Assembly (NCBI GenBank): GCA_037135095.1
Contig: JBAXKZ010000014.1
Span: 1-35,108 of the forward strand
From: CAIMZW01 sp037135095
GTDB lineage: Bacteria > Actinomycetota > Actinomycetes > Nanopelagicales > Nanopelagicaceae
Direction: 5' to 3'
Length of the DNA: 35,108 nucleotides
Positions 24,417 to 32,275 of this stretch are shown here, piece by piece. The notes below the pieces were generated by a model, which saw nothing but the letters and a program-made list of their open reading frames with translations, was not told where the DNA came from and ran no database searches. Numbering within the stretch: the first letter of the stretch is position 1; the number at the start of each line of letters is the position of its first letter. A program made the position numbers and the translations under genes.

Positions 24417-25319
24417 GTGCTCATCTCCAGCCTGATCTTTACCGCATTAGTCGTTCTTCAAGTGGCCCTAATCGTTACCGGCGGAGCGGTTCGGCTGACC
24501 GGATCTGGCCTCGGGTGTCCAACTTGGCCGCAATGTACGCCCGGTTCCTTTAAGCCGGTCCCCCATCAAGTTCAGGGACAATTGCACGCTTGGATTGAAT
24601 TCACTAATCGCCTTTTAACCTTTGTTCTCTTTTTTGTCGCGCTAGCTGCCTTAATTGGCGCTATTAAATGGGGAAAATCTCGACTGAAATACCGTCGAAT
24701 TAAGTTGTTAGCCGCTCTTCAAATTCTCGGAATCCTAGGGCAGGGAGTTTTGGGTGGAATCACTGTTCTGACTCACTTAAATCCGATTCCAGTCGCTGGC
24801 CATTTCTTGTTGACGGTTGCACTAATTGCGGGTTCGGTCTCATTGCGGCAATTGATGGCGGGCAAAGAACGCGTAGAAATTACGCGAATGAGTTTCCAGC
24901 TTTCGCGCGGCCTGGCGCTACTTACATTATTGGTGATCGTTTTGGGAACTGTCGTAACCGGAAGCGGACCACATGCGGGTGATATCAAGGCGCGAAGATT
25001 TGGGATTGATCCCAGAACCATCTCTTGGATTCACGCTGACGCGGTAATCGCTTTGATTTCGTTAACGCTAGGTTTACTTTTGATTGTTAAAGTAAGTGAA
25101 AACATTGAAGCCAAGGCGGTCTTTGGGAAACAACTTAGGTTGTTTTTATTTGTTTCGCTGGCTCAAGGAACGATTGGCTATATTCAGTATTTCACCAAAT
25201 TGCCAGAGTTAATTGTGGCAACGCATCTTTTAGGCTCTGGATTAGTTTGGGTAGCAATGTGGAACTTGATCGTTCGAAGCAAACTAGCAGCAACAAATTC
25301 ACACGTGGAAATGGACTAG
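24417..25319 (+). CDS. ctaA: Heme A synthase, COX15/CtaA family
   Basis: Membrane enzyme that oxidises heme O to heme A for aa3-type cytochrome oxidase. About eight membrane helices are visible over 300 residues, in two similar halves. The family stretch GGAVRLTGSGLGCPTWPQC holds the Cys pair of CtaA proteins. HAWIEFTNRLL follows in helix 2; histidines in GHFLL, the GPHAGD loop, WIHADAV and THLLGSG are heme-ligand candidates. I chose the GTG at 24417, behind a -10 box; a GTG at 24381 would add 12 residues. tkt follows after 4 nt. The heme O synthase gene (ctaB), often a neighbour, is absent. Confidence 0.9.
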   Translation: MLISSLIFTALVVLQVALIVTGGAVRLTGSGLGCPTWPQCTPGSFKPVPHQVQGQLHAWIEFTNRLLTFVLFFVALAALIGAIKWGKSRLKYRRIKLLAALQILGILGQGVLGGITVLTHLNPIPVAGHFLLTVALIAGSVSLRQLMAGKERVEITRMSFQLSRGLALLTLLVIVLGTVVTGSGPHAGDIKARRFGIDPRTISWIHADAVIALISLTLGLLLIVKVSENIEAKAVFGKQLRLFLFVSLAQGTIGYIQYFTKLPELIVATHLLGSGLVWVAMWNLIVRSKLAATNSHVEMD

Positions 25320-25323
25320 TTAA

Positions 25324-27375
25324 ATGAAACGCACTTCCTGGCAAGAGTTGGATGACCAAGCCGTCACTATAAGTCGGGCGCTGGCAATGGATGCGGTTCA
25401 AAAAGTGGGCAATGGTCACCCCGGCACTGCAATGGCCCTCGCGCCCGTTGCTTACACGCTCTTCCAACGGTTCCTGCGCCACGATCCAACTGACCCACAA
25501 TGGCTTGGTCGGGATCGATTTATTCTCTCTTGTGGCCACTCGTCACTAACGCTCTATATTCAACTTTACTTGTCAGGTTACGGACTAGAGCTTTCCGATC
25601 TGGAAGCATTCCGAACCCATAATTCTTTAACACCAGGCCACCCCGAATTTGGGCACACTCTTGGGGTTGAGACGACCACTGGTCCACTTGGCGCTGGTAT
25701 TTCAAATGGCGTTGGCATGGCTATGGCCGCTCGTTACGAAAAAGGGTTATTTGATCCAGAAGGTGAAACCGAACTATTTGATCACAACATTTGGGTGATC
25801 TGCTCCGATGGTGACTTACAGGAAGGTGTTAGTTCCGAAGCTTCATCAATCGCTGGAACACAGGCGCTTGGCAATCTAAAAGTTATTTACGATGACAATC
25901 GAATTTCAATTGAAGGCGACACTCATGTGGCATTCACTGAAGATGTCGGTGCCCGATATCGAGCTTATGGCTGGAACGTCATTGAAGTCGCCGCACTTGC
26001 TGATGGAAATATTGATCGCGAAGCGTTAGAGCGAGCCATGATTGAAGCCGAAAATGAATCTCGCATGCCAACACTGATTCGGCTAAAAACCGTGATCGCT
26101 TGGCCGGCTCCGCACGCTCGCGGGACCTCTAAATCACATGGCTCTGCCCTTGGTCCTGAAGAAGTGGCAGCCACAAAGATTGAACTGGGTTTAGATCCAG
26201 CTATTTCATTTTATGTCTCAGATTCAGCTCTGGCACATGCGCGCGACGTGAAAGAGCGTGGCGCTCAACTTCGCGCCACTTGGCAGGGAAAATTTGAAAT
26301 CTGGCAGAGTGCAAATCCAGAGCGAGCAAGCTTGCTCTCTAGATTGCGAAAGCATGAGCTGCCAGCAGGTTGGGAGAGCGCGATTCCGCAATTTGAGGCT
26401 GGAAAAGATCTTGCAACTCGAGCCGCCTCCGGAAAAGTTATCAATGCGCTGGCGGCGGTACTCCCAGAATTTTGGGGTGGTTCTGCTGATTTAGCCGAGA
26501 GTAATAACACCACAATTGAAGGCGGCGGTTCTTTTCTGCCGCTTGCTAGTGAAATGAAGGATGCAAATCCATACGGCCGCATTATCCATTTTGGTATTCG
26601 AGAGCACGCAATGGGCGCCCTCTTAAATGGCATCGCATTGCACGGTCTTACAAAACCCTTTGGCGGTACCTTCTTAGTTTTCAGCGATTACATGCGTGGC
26701 GCAGTTCGACTTGCGGCGCTGATGAATTTGCCGGTGACCTTTGTTTGGTCTCACGATTCAATTGGATTAGGCGAAGATGGACCTACCCATCAACCTGTAG
26801 AACATTTAGCTGCGCTACGCGCCATCCCCAATTTAGCGGTCGTACGACCCGCTGATGCCAATGAAACTGCCGTCGCGTGGCGCGAAATCCTCCGATTGGC
26901 AAAGCCGACCGGATTGGCCCTCAGTCGACAGAATTTGCCGACCATCGATCGATCAATTTTCGCCAGCGCCGATGGGGTAGCAAAAGGTGCCTATGTTCTG
27001 AACCCACAAGTTCAAAGTCCCGATGTAATTTTTATTGCTACCGGTTCCGAGGTCCAAGTTGCCGTTGCCGCCGCTGCGCTATTGGCGGAGGAGCATATTG
27101 CGGCTCGGATCGTCAGCGCACCGAGTCTGGAGTGGTTCGAGGCGCAACCTCAAAGCTATCGCGATGAGGTCCTTCTGCCTTATGTAAAAGCTCGAGTCAG
27201 CATTGAAGCTGGAGTTTCACAAGGTTGGCGAGAGTATGTCGGCGACGCCGGAGAAATAATCTCACTCAATCACTTCGGCGCTTCGGCAAATGCCAATCTG
27301 CTATTTAAAGAATTTGGCTTTACTGCATCAAATGCGGTTATGGCTGCCAAGAATTCAATCGCCCGCACTAAATAA
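25324..27375 (+). CDS. tkt: Transketolase
   Basis: Thiamine-diphosphate enzyme of the non-oxidative pentose phosphate pathway that moves two-carbon units between sugar phosphates. The 683 residues fit the family. GNGHPGTAMALAP (29-41) has the first substrate histidine, and His72 is in SCGHSS. The thiamine-diphosphate motif SDGDLQEG is at 161-168, and the pyrimidine domain contains GIREHAMG and SDYMRGAVRL. It is the first of three sugar-phosphate genes tkt-tal-pgi and follows the heme A synthase by 4 nt. Confidence 0.97.
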   Translation: MKRTSWQELDDQAVTISRALAMDAVQKVGNGHPGTAMALAPVAYTLFQRFLRHDPTDPQWLGRDRFILSCGHSSLTLYIQLYLSGYGLELSDLEAFRTHNSLTPGHPEFGHTLGVETTTGPLGAGISNGVGMAMAARYEKGLFDPEGETELFDHNIWVICSDGDLQEGVSSEASSIAGTQALGNLKVIYDDNRISIEGDTHVAFTEDVGARYRAYGWNVIEVAALADGNIDREALERAMIEAENESRMPTLIRLKTVIAWPAPHARGTSKSHGSALGPEEVAATKIELGLDPAISFYVSDSALAHARDVKERGAQLRATWQGKFEIWQSANPERASLLSRLRKHELPAGWESAIPQFEAGKDLATRAASGKVINALAAVLPEFWGGSADLAESNNTTIEGGGSFLPLASEMKDANPYGRIIHFGIREHAMGALLNGIALHGLTKPFGGTFLVFSDYMRGAVRLAALMNLPVTFVWSHDSIGLGEDGPTHQPVEHLAALRAIPNLAVVRPADANETAVAWREILRLAKPTGLALSRQNLPTIDRSIFASADGVAKGAYVLNPQVQSPDVIFIATGSEVQVAVAAAALLAEEHIAARIVSAPSLEWFEAQPQSYRDEVLLPYVKARVSIEAGVSQGWREYVGDAGEIISLNHFGASANANLLFKEFGFTASNAVMAAKNSIARTK

Positions 27376-27389
27376 TTTCAGGAGGAACA

Positions 27390-28514
27390 ATGAGCGATTC
27401 AATCGCATCCGATAATTTGGCGGAACTTTCTAGCGCCGGCGTAGCAATTTGGCTGGACGATTTATCGCGCGATCGCCTCGAGACCGGTTCATTGGCGCTA
27501 CTAATTTCGAATTCGCATGTGGTTGGAGTAACTACCAATCCCAGCATTTTTTCGGCGGCGATCGCCGGATCCACTCGCTACCAAGCTGATATCGAAGGTT
27601 TGGCTAAAGCCGGCGCCAATCTGAACCAAATTGTTACAACTTTAACTACCGATGATGTTCGCGCAGCCTGTGATCTCTTCAGCGCCACATATGAAACAAG
27701 TAATGGCGTGGATGGCCGGGTCAGTATTGAAGTGGATCCGGATCTTGCTTACGACACATCGGGGACTGTAGCTCGCGGAAAGCAGTTGTGGGAGTTGGTG
27801 GCTCGACCAAACTTGCTAATTAAAGTTCCAGCAACCGTTGAAGGTCTCCCTGCGATTGAGGAATTGACCGCTCAGGGAATTAGCGTAAATGTCACCTTAA
27901 TTTTCTCGGTAGATCGGTATCGCCTAGTTATTGACTCCTATCTTCGGGGTCTAGAGCGCCGCATCGCCAATGGCAGTTCAATCTCCGATATCCATTCGGT
28001 TGCCTCCTTCTTTGTAAGTCGAATCGATACTGAGATTGATCGCCAACTTGATATTTCCCATCCCAACTCGCAATTGCGGGGCAGGGCCGCAATTGCCAAT
28101 GCGCAACTGGCATATGAAGCTTTCCTGAAAGTAAACGCATCGCAACGCTGGCATAAGTTGTTGGCTTCAGGTGCCAATTTGCAGCGTCCGCTTTGGGCAT
28201 CAACTGGCGTCAAGGATAAGTCTTATGACAGCACGAGATACGTGATCGAACTGGTTGCCGCCAATTGTGTAAACACCATGCCGGAAGGGACCATGAATGA
28301 AGTCCGCGCCCACGGCTCTGTTAGAGGCGACACCATCACCGCAAACTTCGCCGCCGCTAACGACACCTTTAAGGAATTAGCATTAGCCGGCGTTGATTTC
28401 AATGCCGTTGTTCGTCATCTGGAAGATGATGGGGTCGCAAAATTCGCCAACGCCTGGAGAGAACTTCTGGCGAACGTATCTAAAGTTCTCCAACCAAAAG
28501 AGGTCACTGAATGA
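27390..28514 (+). CDS. tal: Transaldolase
   Basis: Moves a dihydroxyacetone unit between sugar phosphates in the non-oxidative pentose phosphate pathway. The 374 residues are of the long actinobacterial type. VTTNPSIF (47-54) and the Schiff-base lysine Lys145 in LLIKVPAT mark the active site; SVNVTLIFS and ASFFVSRID are further signatures. An AGGAGG-type ribosome-binding site lies 6 nt before the ATG. The stop overlaps the pgi start by 4 nt (ATGA), so the two are translationally coupled; fused tal-pgi proteins exist in some bacteria. Confidence 0.97.
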   Translation: MSDSIASDNLAELSSAGVAIWLDDLSRDRLETGSLALLISNSHVVGVTTNPSIFSAAIAGSTRYQADIEGLAKAGANLNQIVTTLTTDDVRAACDLFSATYETSNGVDGRVSIEVDPDLAYDTSGTVARGKQLWELVARPNLLIKVPATVEGLPAIEELTAQGISVNVTLIFSVDRYRLVIDSYLRGLERRIANGSSISDIHSVASFFVSRIDTEIDRQLDISHPNSQLRGRAAIANAQLAYEAFLKVNASQRWHKLLASGANLQRPLWASTGVKDKSYDSTRYVIELVAANCVNTMPEGTMNEVRAHGSVRGDTITANFAAANDTFKELALAGVDFNAVVRHLEDDGVAKFANAWRELLANVSKVLQPKEVTE

Positions 28515-30064
28515 GTATTGAAATTTCCGGTCCAGCGCTTACAAAATTAGTTACCAATTCGCCGGTCTACTTAGATCTCCTAGCAGCTGCGACAAGACTC
28601 GGTGCCAAGGATTTCACTCTTTGGGGTCCAGAAGCGGAAGCAGAAGCTGCTAACCGATTGAATTGGATTGACTTACCTACAGCATCCAGAGATCTACTTC
28701 CAGAACTAGATGCGCTCAGTGCTTGGGCCAGATCAACTGAATTGACCAATGTGATTCTCTGTGGCATGGGTGGGTCATCACTTGCTCCTGAGGTAATTGC
28801 GAAGACCTTCAAAAAGAAGTTGTCGGTATTGGATTCAACCGACCCGGATCAAATTCGAGCAGCCATTCCGGCCGACCTACGAAATACTGTCGTTGTTGTT
28901 GGATCCAAATCTGGATCAACAATCGAAACCGCTTCACAACGCGCGTTATTTACTCAGCTCTTCTCTGAGGCCGGCCTTTCGCCTATCGAACACATGGTTA
29001 TCGTTACTGACCCCGGCTCCCCTCTTGATGTTGATGCTCGGGCCAACAACTTTCGGACCATTAACGCCGATCCCAGTGTTGGCGGTCGCTATAGCGCACT
29101 CAGTGCCTTTGGATTGGTGCCAGCGGCACTTCTTGGTGTCGACGTCTCGGTTCTTTTGGACGATGCCGCGGCAGCTGCCAGCCACTTTACGGATGCGAAC
29201 TCCGCCGCCATAACTTTGGCGACGTTGCTCTTTACCCAAAGCGAACAGGCCGCCTCCTTCTTTGATGCTGGCTCAAAAGTTCCTGGGATCTCGGATTGGA
29301 TCGAACAGTTAATTGCCGAATCCACCGGAAAGAACCAACGCGGTCGCCTACCTGTTGTAATTGAAAGTGCCACCGCCCCTACCTCCGGGCCCACGGTAAC
29401 AATTGGTTTTTCGCCTAATGAAAAAGCGGATCTAGTTGTAATGGCCTCCCTCGGAGAGCACTTCATTCTCTGGGAGTGGGTAACGGCGCTGCTTTGCCGG
29501 GCTCTTGATGTTGATCCATTCAATCAACCAAATGTCACTGAAGCCAAAGAGCGAACCGGAACGCTGCTTTCACAGTGGAGCGATGGCGCAGTTCAACAGC
29601 CCGCTCCAGCTTATGAGGATGAATTATTCCAAATTTTCTCTGATTCAAAGGCACAATCTCTTAGCGGACAGTTAACTGATTTCTTTGCCGCTGACTCACA
29701 CTATGTTTCGGTAATGGCCTATCTGGCTCGTGGTATCGACGACGAGATAACTAACTCGCGTTCCTTAATTGCTGCTCGGGTAAAGCGCGCCGTCACCTTC
29801 GGTTGGGGTCCACGTTTTCTGCATTCAACTGGCCAATTTCACAAAGGTGGCCAACACAACGGCGCCTTCCTGCAGATAACGGGCGAAAACTATTCCGATC
29901 TAGCGATTCCAGGAAAAGAATTCAGTTTTCATACTCTGCTTATGGCGCAAGCGCTCGGCGATGGTGAAGCGTTGCGCAGCCGAAACTTTCCCTTACTTCG
30001 AATTCACCTCAAAGATCGGGATCAAGCAATCGGTCAACTACTGCTTGCGCTAAATTCGATTTAA
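28511..30064 (+). CDS. pgi: Glucose-6-phosphate isomerase
   Basis: Interconverts glucose 6-phosphate and fructose 6-phosphate. The 517 residues belong to the sugar isomerase (SIS) type. GMGGSSLAPEV (85-95) and SKSGSTIET (132-140) form the phosphate-binding loops, and DPGSPLD and GGRYSALSAFG follow. The C-terminal GRFLHSTGQFHKGG-like stretch (here GPRFLHSTGQFHKGG) holds a conserved histidine and lysine. The stop codon shares TTAA with the stop of the convergent cyclase gene. zwf, which often follows, is absent. Confidence 0.95.
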   Translation: MSIEISGPALTKLVTNSPVYLDLLAAATRLGAKDFTLWGPEAEAEAANRLNWIDLPTASRDLLPELDALSAWARSTELTNVILCGMGGSSLAPEVIAKTFKKKLSVLDSTDPDQIRAAIPADLRNTVVVVGSKSGSTIETASQRALFTQLFSEAGLSPIEHMVIVTDPGSPLDVDARANNFRTINADPSVGGRYSALSAFGLVPAALLGVDVSVLLDDAAAAASHFTDANSAAITLATLLFTQSEQAASFFDAGSKVPGISDWIEQLIAESTGKNQRGRLPVVIESATAPTSGPTVTIGFSPNEKADLVVMASLGEHFILWEWVTALLCRALDVDPFNQPNVTEAKERTGTLLSQWSDGAVQQPAPAYEDELFQIFSDSKAQSLSGQLTDFFAADSHYVSVMAYLARGIDDEITNSRSLIAARVKRAVTFGWGPRFLHSTGQFHKGGQHNGAFLQITGENYSDLAIPGKEFSFHTLLMAQALGDGEALRSRNFPLLRIHLKDRDQAIGQLLLALNSI

Positions 30065-30744
30065 TCTTCGCTGAATGTGGCGAAGGCTCGAACTGGAAAA
30101 GTTCCAAATCCTTCGACCTTTGGTGGTGCCGCGGTAAATCGAGCACCGGTAGCTGGTAGCTGACCTAAATTTGTCAGGTGCTCAACGATGTGAATTCCAG
30201 CGCCCAACAAGAGGCTATGAGCCGGTCGCTCTCCCCCGCTTTCAGTATCGTCAATATTCAAGGAATCGATCCCAACCAAAACCACGCCACTTTTAACTAA
30301 AAATTCGGCGCCACCTTTTGAAAGATAGGGAGCGCTCTTGGCGTAACTAAGCTCGCCAAAGTATTTATCCCAACCGGTGTAAAGCAGAACCGCCTTGCCC
30401 GAAATCTCGCGCCCGACAAGTTGCGAAGCTTCGATACCGCGGGAAGAGGCTGCCGAAAAATCAAAGACTTCAGTTTCTAATTCGACTAAGGTCTCAATCT
30501 TTAGGCCAGCCAAATCGGCGCCGTCGGAGTAGCGGTGGAAAGGAGAATCGAGATAGGTGCCGGTATTGCCGATCATCGTGATCAAATCCATGGCGAAGGT
30601 GGTTCCAGCAGCATAAATTTTGATTGCAGCTTCGCGCGTTAAATGGGGGGTGATCACTGGCGATGGCAGCCCTGGATAGGTAATCAAACCCTCGCGAATG
30701 GCATGGCTGAGGTCAACTATCTTTCGGGATGGTGCTTGGGACAA
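30061..30744 (-). CDS. Cyclase-family protein (kynurenine formamidase-like fold)
   Basis: A 227-residue protein of the family that includes KynB and isatin hydrolase. The N-terminus IVDLSHAIREGLITYPG and the C-terminal AHSLLL, GIHIVEHLTNLGQLP are typical. The metal-site motif, normally HxGTHxDxPxH, reads NTGTYLDSPFH (60-70): the first two histidines are Asn60 and Tyr64, while Asp66 and His70 remain. Its reaction is therefore unknown. The start is a TTG 4 nt after the rbpA stop, without a clear ribosome-binding site, so coupled translation is likely. It occupies the place where pgl-opcA-zwf often lie. Confidence 0.85.
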   Translation of the reverse strand: MSQAPSRKIVDLSHAIREGLITYPGLPSPVITPHLTREAAIKIYAAGTTFAMDLITMIGNTGTYLDSPFHRYSDGADLAGLKIETLVELETEVFDFSAASSRGIEASQLVGREISGKAVLLYTGWDKYFGELSYAKSAPYLSKGGAEFLVKSGVVLVGIDSLNIDDTESGGERPAHSLLLGAGIHIVEHLTNLGQLPATGARFTAAPPKVEGFGTFPVRAFATFSED

Positions 30745-30748
30745 AGGT

Positions 30749-31084
30749 TTAGTCCTCGCCGCGCAACCTTGCTAAGGCATCGGCCAAAATCTTCTCCGCT
30801 TCCGCCTCAGTGCGACGTTCCTTTACGTAGGCCAAGTGGGTCTTGTATGGCTCATTCTTAACTGGCATTGGCGGCTTATCTTTATCTAAGCCAGCTGGGA
30901 AACCACATCGAGGGCAGTCCCATTCCTCTGGGACTACAACAGTGCCATCTTCGGCGAAAGAGGGTCGGGTTTCATGGCCATTGGCACACCAGTAAGAGAC
31001 GCGAAAACGTGGAATTGCTTCGCCACGCTCAGCTTCGCCCATAGGACCTGCGCCGACTCGACTACCGCGGATTGCGCTACCCAT
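30749..31084 (-). CDS. rbpA: RNA polymerase-binding protein RbpA
   Basis: Actinobacterial transcription factor that binds RNA polymerase and the main sigma factor and aids promoter opening. The 111 residues contain the N-terminal tail GSAIRGSRVGAGPMGEAERG, the core with YWCANGHETRPSFA and EWDCPRCGFPAG (zinc-type Cys/His sites), and the C-terminal sigma-interaction region KTHLAYVKERRTEAEAE. It is a clear phylum marker. An AAGGGG sequence lies 9 nt upstream of the ATG. The gene follows secG by 58 nt, an order seen in some other actinobacteria. Confidence 0.97.
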   Translation of the reverse strand: MGSAIRGSRVGAGPMGEAERGEAIPRFRVSYWCANGHETRPSFAEDGTVVVPEEWDCPRCGFPAGLDKDKPPMPVKNEPYKTHLAYVKERRTEAEAEKILADALARLRGED

Positions 31085-31142
31085 AATTTGGACCCCTTTT
31101 TCTAAAACTGCTGTATGAACCGACTAAACCAAAATGAAAGTT

Positions 31143-31373
31143 TTACTTCTTTAAGACCAGACTCAAGGCAATAACGCCAGCGAACCAGAGGCCGCCGACA
31201 ACGATGGTGATTCGGTCTAAGTTTCGTTCTACGACCGAAGAGCCACCATAAGTAGAAGAGATACCACCACCGAAGAGGTCAGAGAGTCCGCTGCCCTTTC
31301 CTTTATGAAGGAGGACGAGCATGATCATAAGGACGCTAGTGATGACTAGCAGTATCGACAGTGCTAAAACCAC
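31143..31373 (-). CDS. secG: Protein translocase subunit SecG
   Basis: Small membrane subunit of the SecYEG channel. The 76 residues have two membrane helices (about 2-20 and 52-72) joined by the family loop HKGKGSGLSDLFGGG (23-37). The start is GTG, with GGAG 5 nt upstream. The gene follows tpiA after 97 nt and has a candidate promoter of its own in that gap. The position after gap-pgk-tpiA is common in actinobacteria. Confidence 0.95.
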   Translation of the reverse strand: MVLALSILLVITSVLMIMLVLLHKGKGSGLSDLFGGGISSTYGGSSVVERNLDRITIVVGGLWFAGVIALSLVLKK

Positions 31374-31422
31374 AATCTCTCCAAATCAATTCGGGGCGAG
31401 CTAAAAGCCGGACAATAACCAG

Positions 31423-31451
31423 ACACTAAGTAGTCATGGCAAGAGGGTCAG
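31423..31451 (-). promoter_or_regulatory. Candidate promoter of secG-rbpA
   Basis: On the minus strand, -35 CTGACC (31451-31446) and -10 TAGTGT (31428-31423) are 17 nt apart, in the tpiA-secG gap. The leader to the secG GTG would be about 45 nt. No terminator hairpin with a T-run is visible in this gap. Confidence 0.4.
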
Positions 31452-31470
31452 GATACACCGCCCGGCAGAC

Positions 31471-32244
31471 CTATATTGCGGTATGAAACTTCACGATCCG
31501 GGCAAATTCTTCGGGATCCAGGCTGGCTCCGCCTACCAAAGCGCCATCCACATCGGGTTGCTTCATGATTTCCACGGTATTTCCCGACTTAACCGAACCG
31601 CCATAGAGGATTCGAGCGGCAGCAGCGATCTCTTCACCGCCAATTTGAGCAAGTTCCACGCGAATTGCGGCGCAGACTTCTTGGGCATCTTCAGGTGTCG
31701 CGGTCTTGCCCGTACCAATTGCCCAAACAGGTTCATAGGCAAAGACAATCTTCTTCAAATCGGGCTTATGGAAACCTTTTAGACCATTTCGGATTTGACC
31801 AAGAACGTGGGCAACATGGCTGCCAGCTTCTCTGATTGCGAGTTCTTCGCCAACGCAGAAGATTGGTGTTAGCTCGTTGGCTAGCGCTGCCTTAATCTTT
31901 CGATTGACTAGTTCATCACTCTCTTGGTGGATAGCGCGGCGCTCCGAATGACCGATGACTACAAAACTACAGCCCAGCTTATTCAACATGCTGCCGGAGA
32001 TATCACCTGTGAAAGCGCCTGAAACATCGGGCGACAAATCTTGGGCACCGTATTGCAATCGAAGGCGATCGCCATCAATCAATGTTTGGACCGAACGAAT
32101 GTCGGTGAAAGGTGGGATAACCACTACATCAACGGCATCAAAATCTTTATCATCAAGGGAATAGGAAAGTTTCTGGGTGACTGCAATCGCCTCGAGGTGA
32201 TTGAGGTTCATCTTCCAATTTCCGGCGATTAAAGGTTTACGCAT
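31471..32244 (-). CDS. tpiA: Triose-phosphate isomerase
   Basis: Interconverts dihydroxyacetone phosphate and glyceraldehyde 3-phosphate. The 257-residue TIM barrel has the substrate residues Asn9 and Lys11 (GNWKMN), the catalytic His99 (GHSERR) and the catalytic Glu171 in AYEPVWAIGTGK; phosphate loops are at GGSV and GGASL near the end. It follows pgk by 31 nt in the gap-pgk-tpiA operon. Length and motifs are standard. Confidence 0.97.
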   Translation of the reverse strand: MRKPLIAGNWKMNLNHLEAIAVTQKLSYSLDDKDFDAVDVVVIPPFTDIRSVQTLIDGDRLRLQYGAQDLSPDVSGAFTGDISGSMLNKLGCSFVVIGHSERRAIHQESDELVNRKIKAALANELTPIFCVGEELAIREAGSHVAHVLGQIRNGLKGFHKPDLKKIVFAYEPVWAIGTGKTATPEDAQEVCAAIRVELAQIGGEEIAAAARILYGGSVKSGNTVEIMKQPDVDGALVGGASLDPEEFARIVKFHTAI

Positions 32245-32275
32245 CTGATACTCCTATTAGTTCGATTGATGAAAA

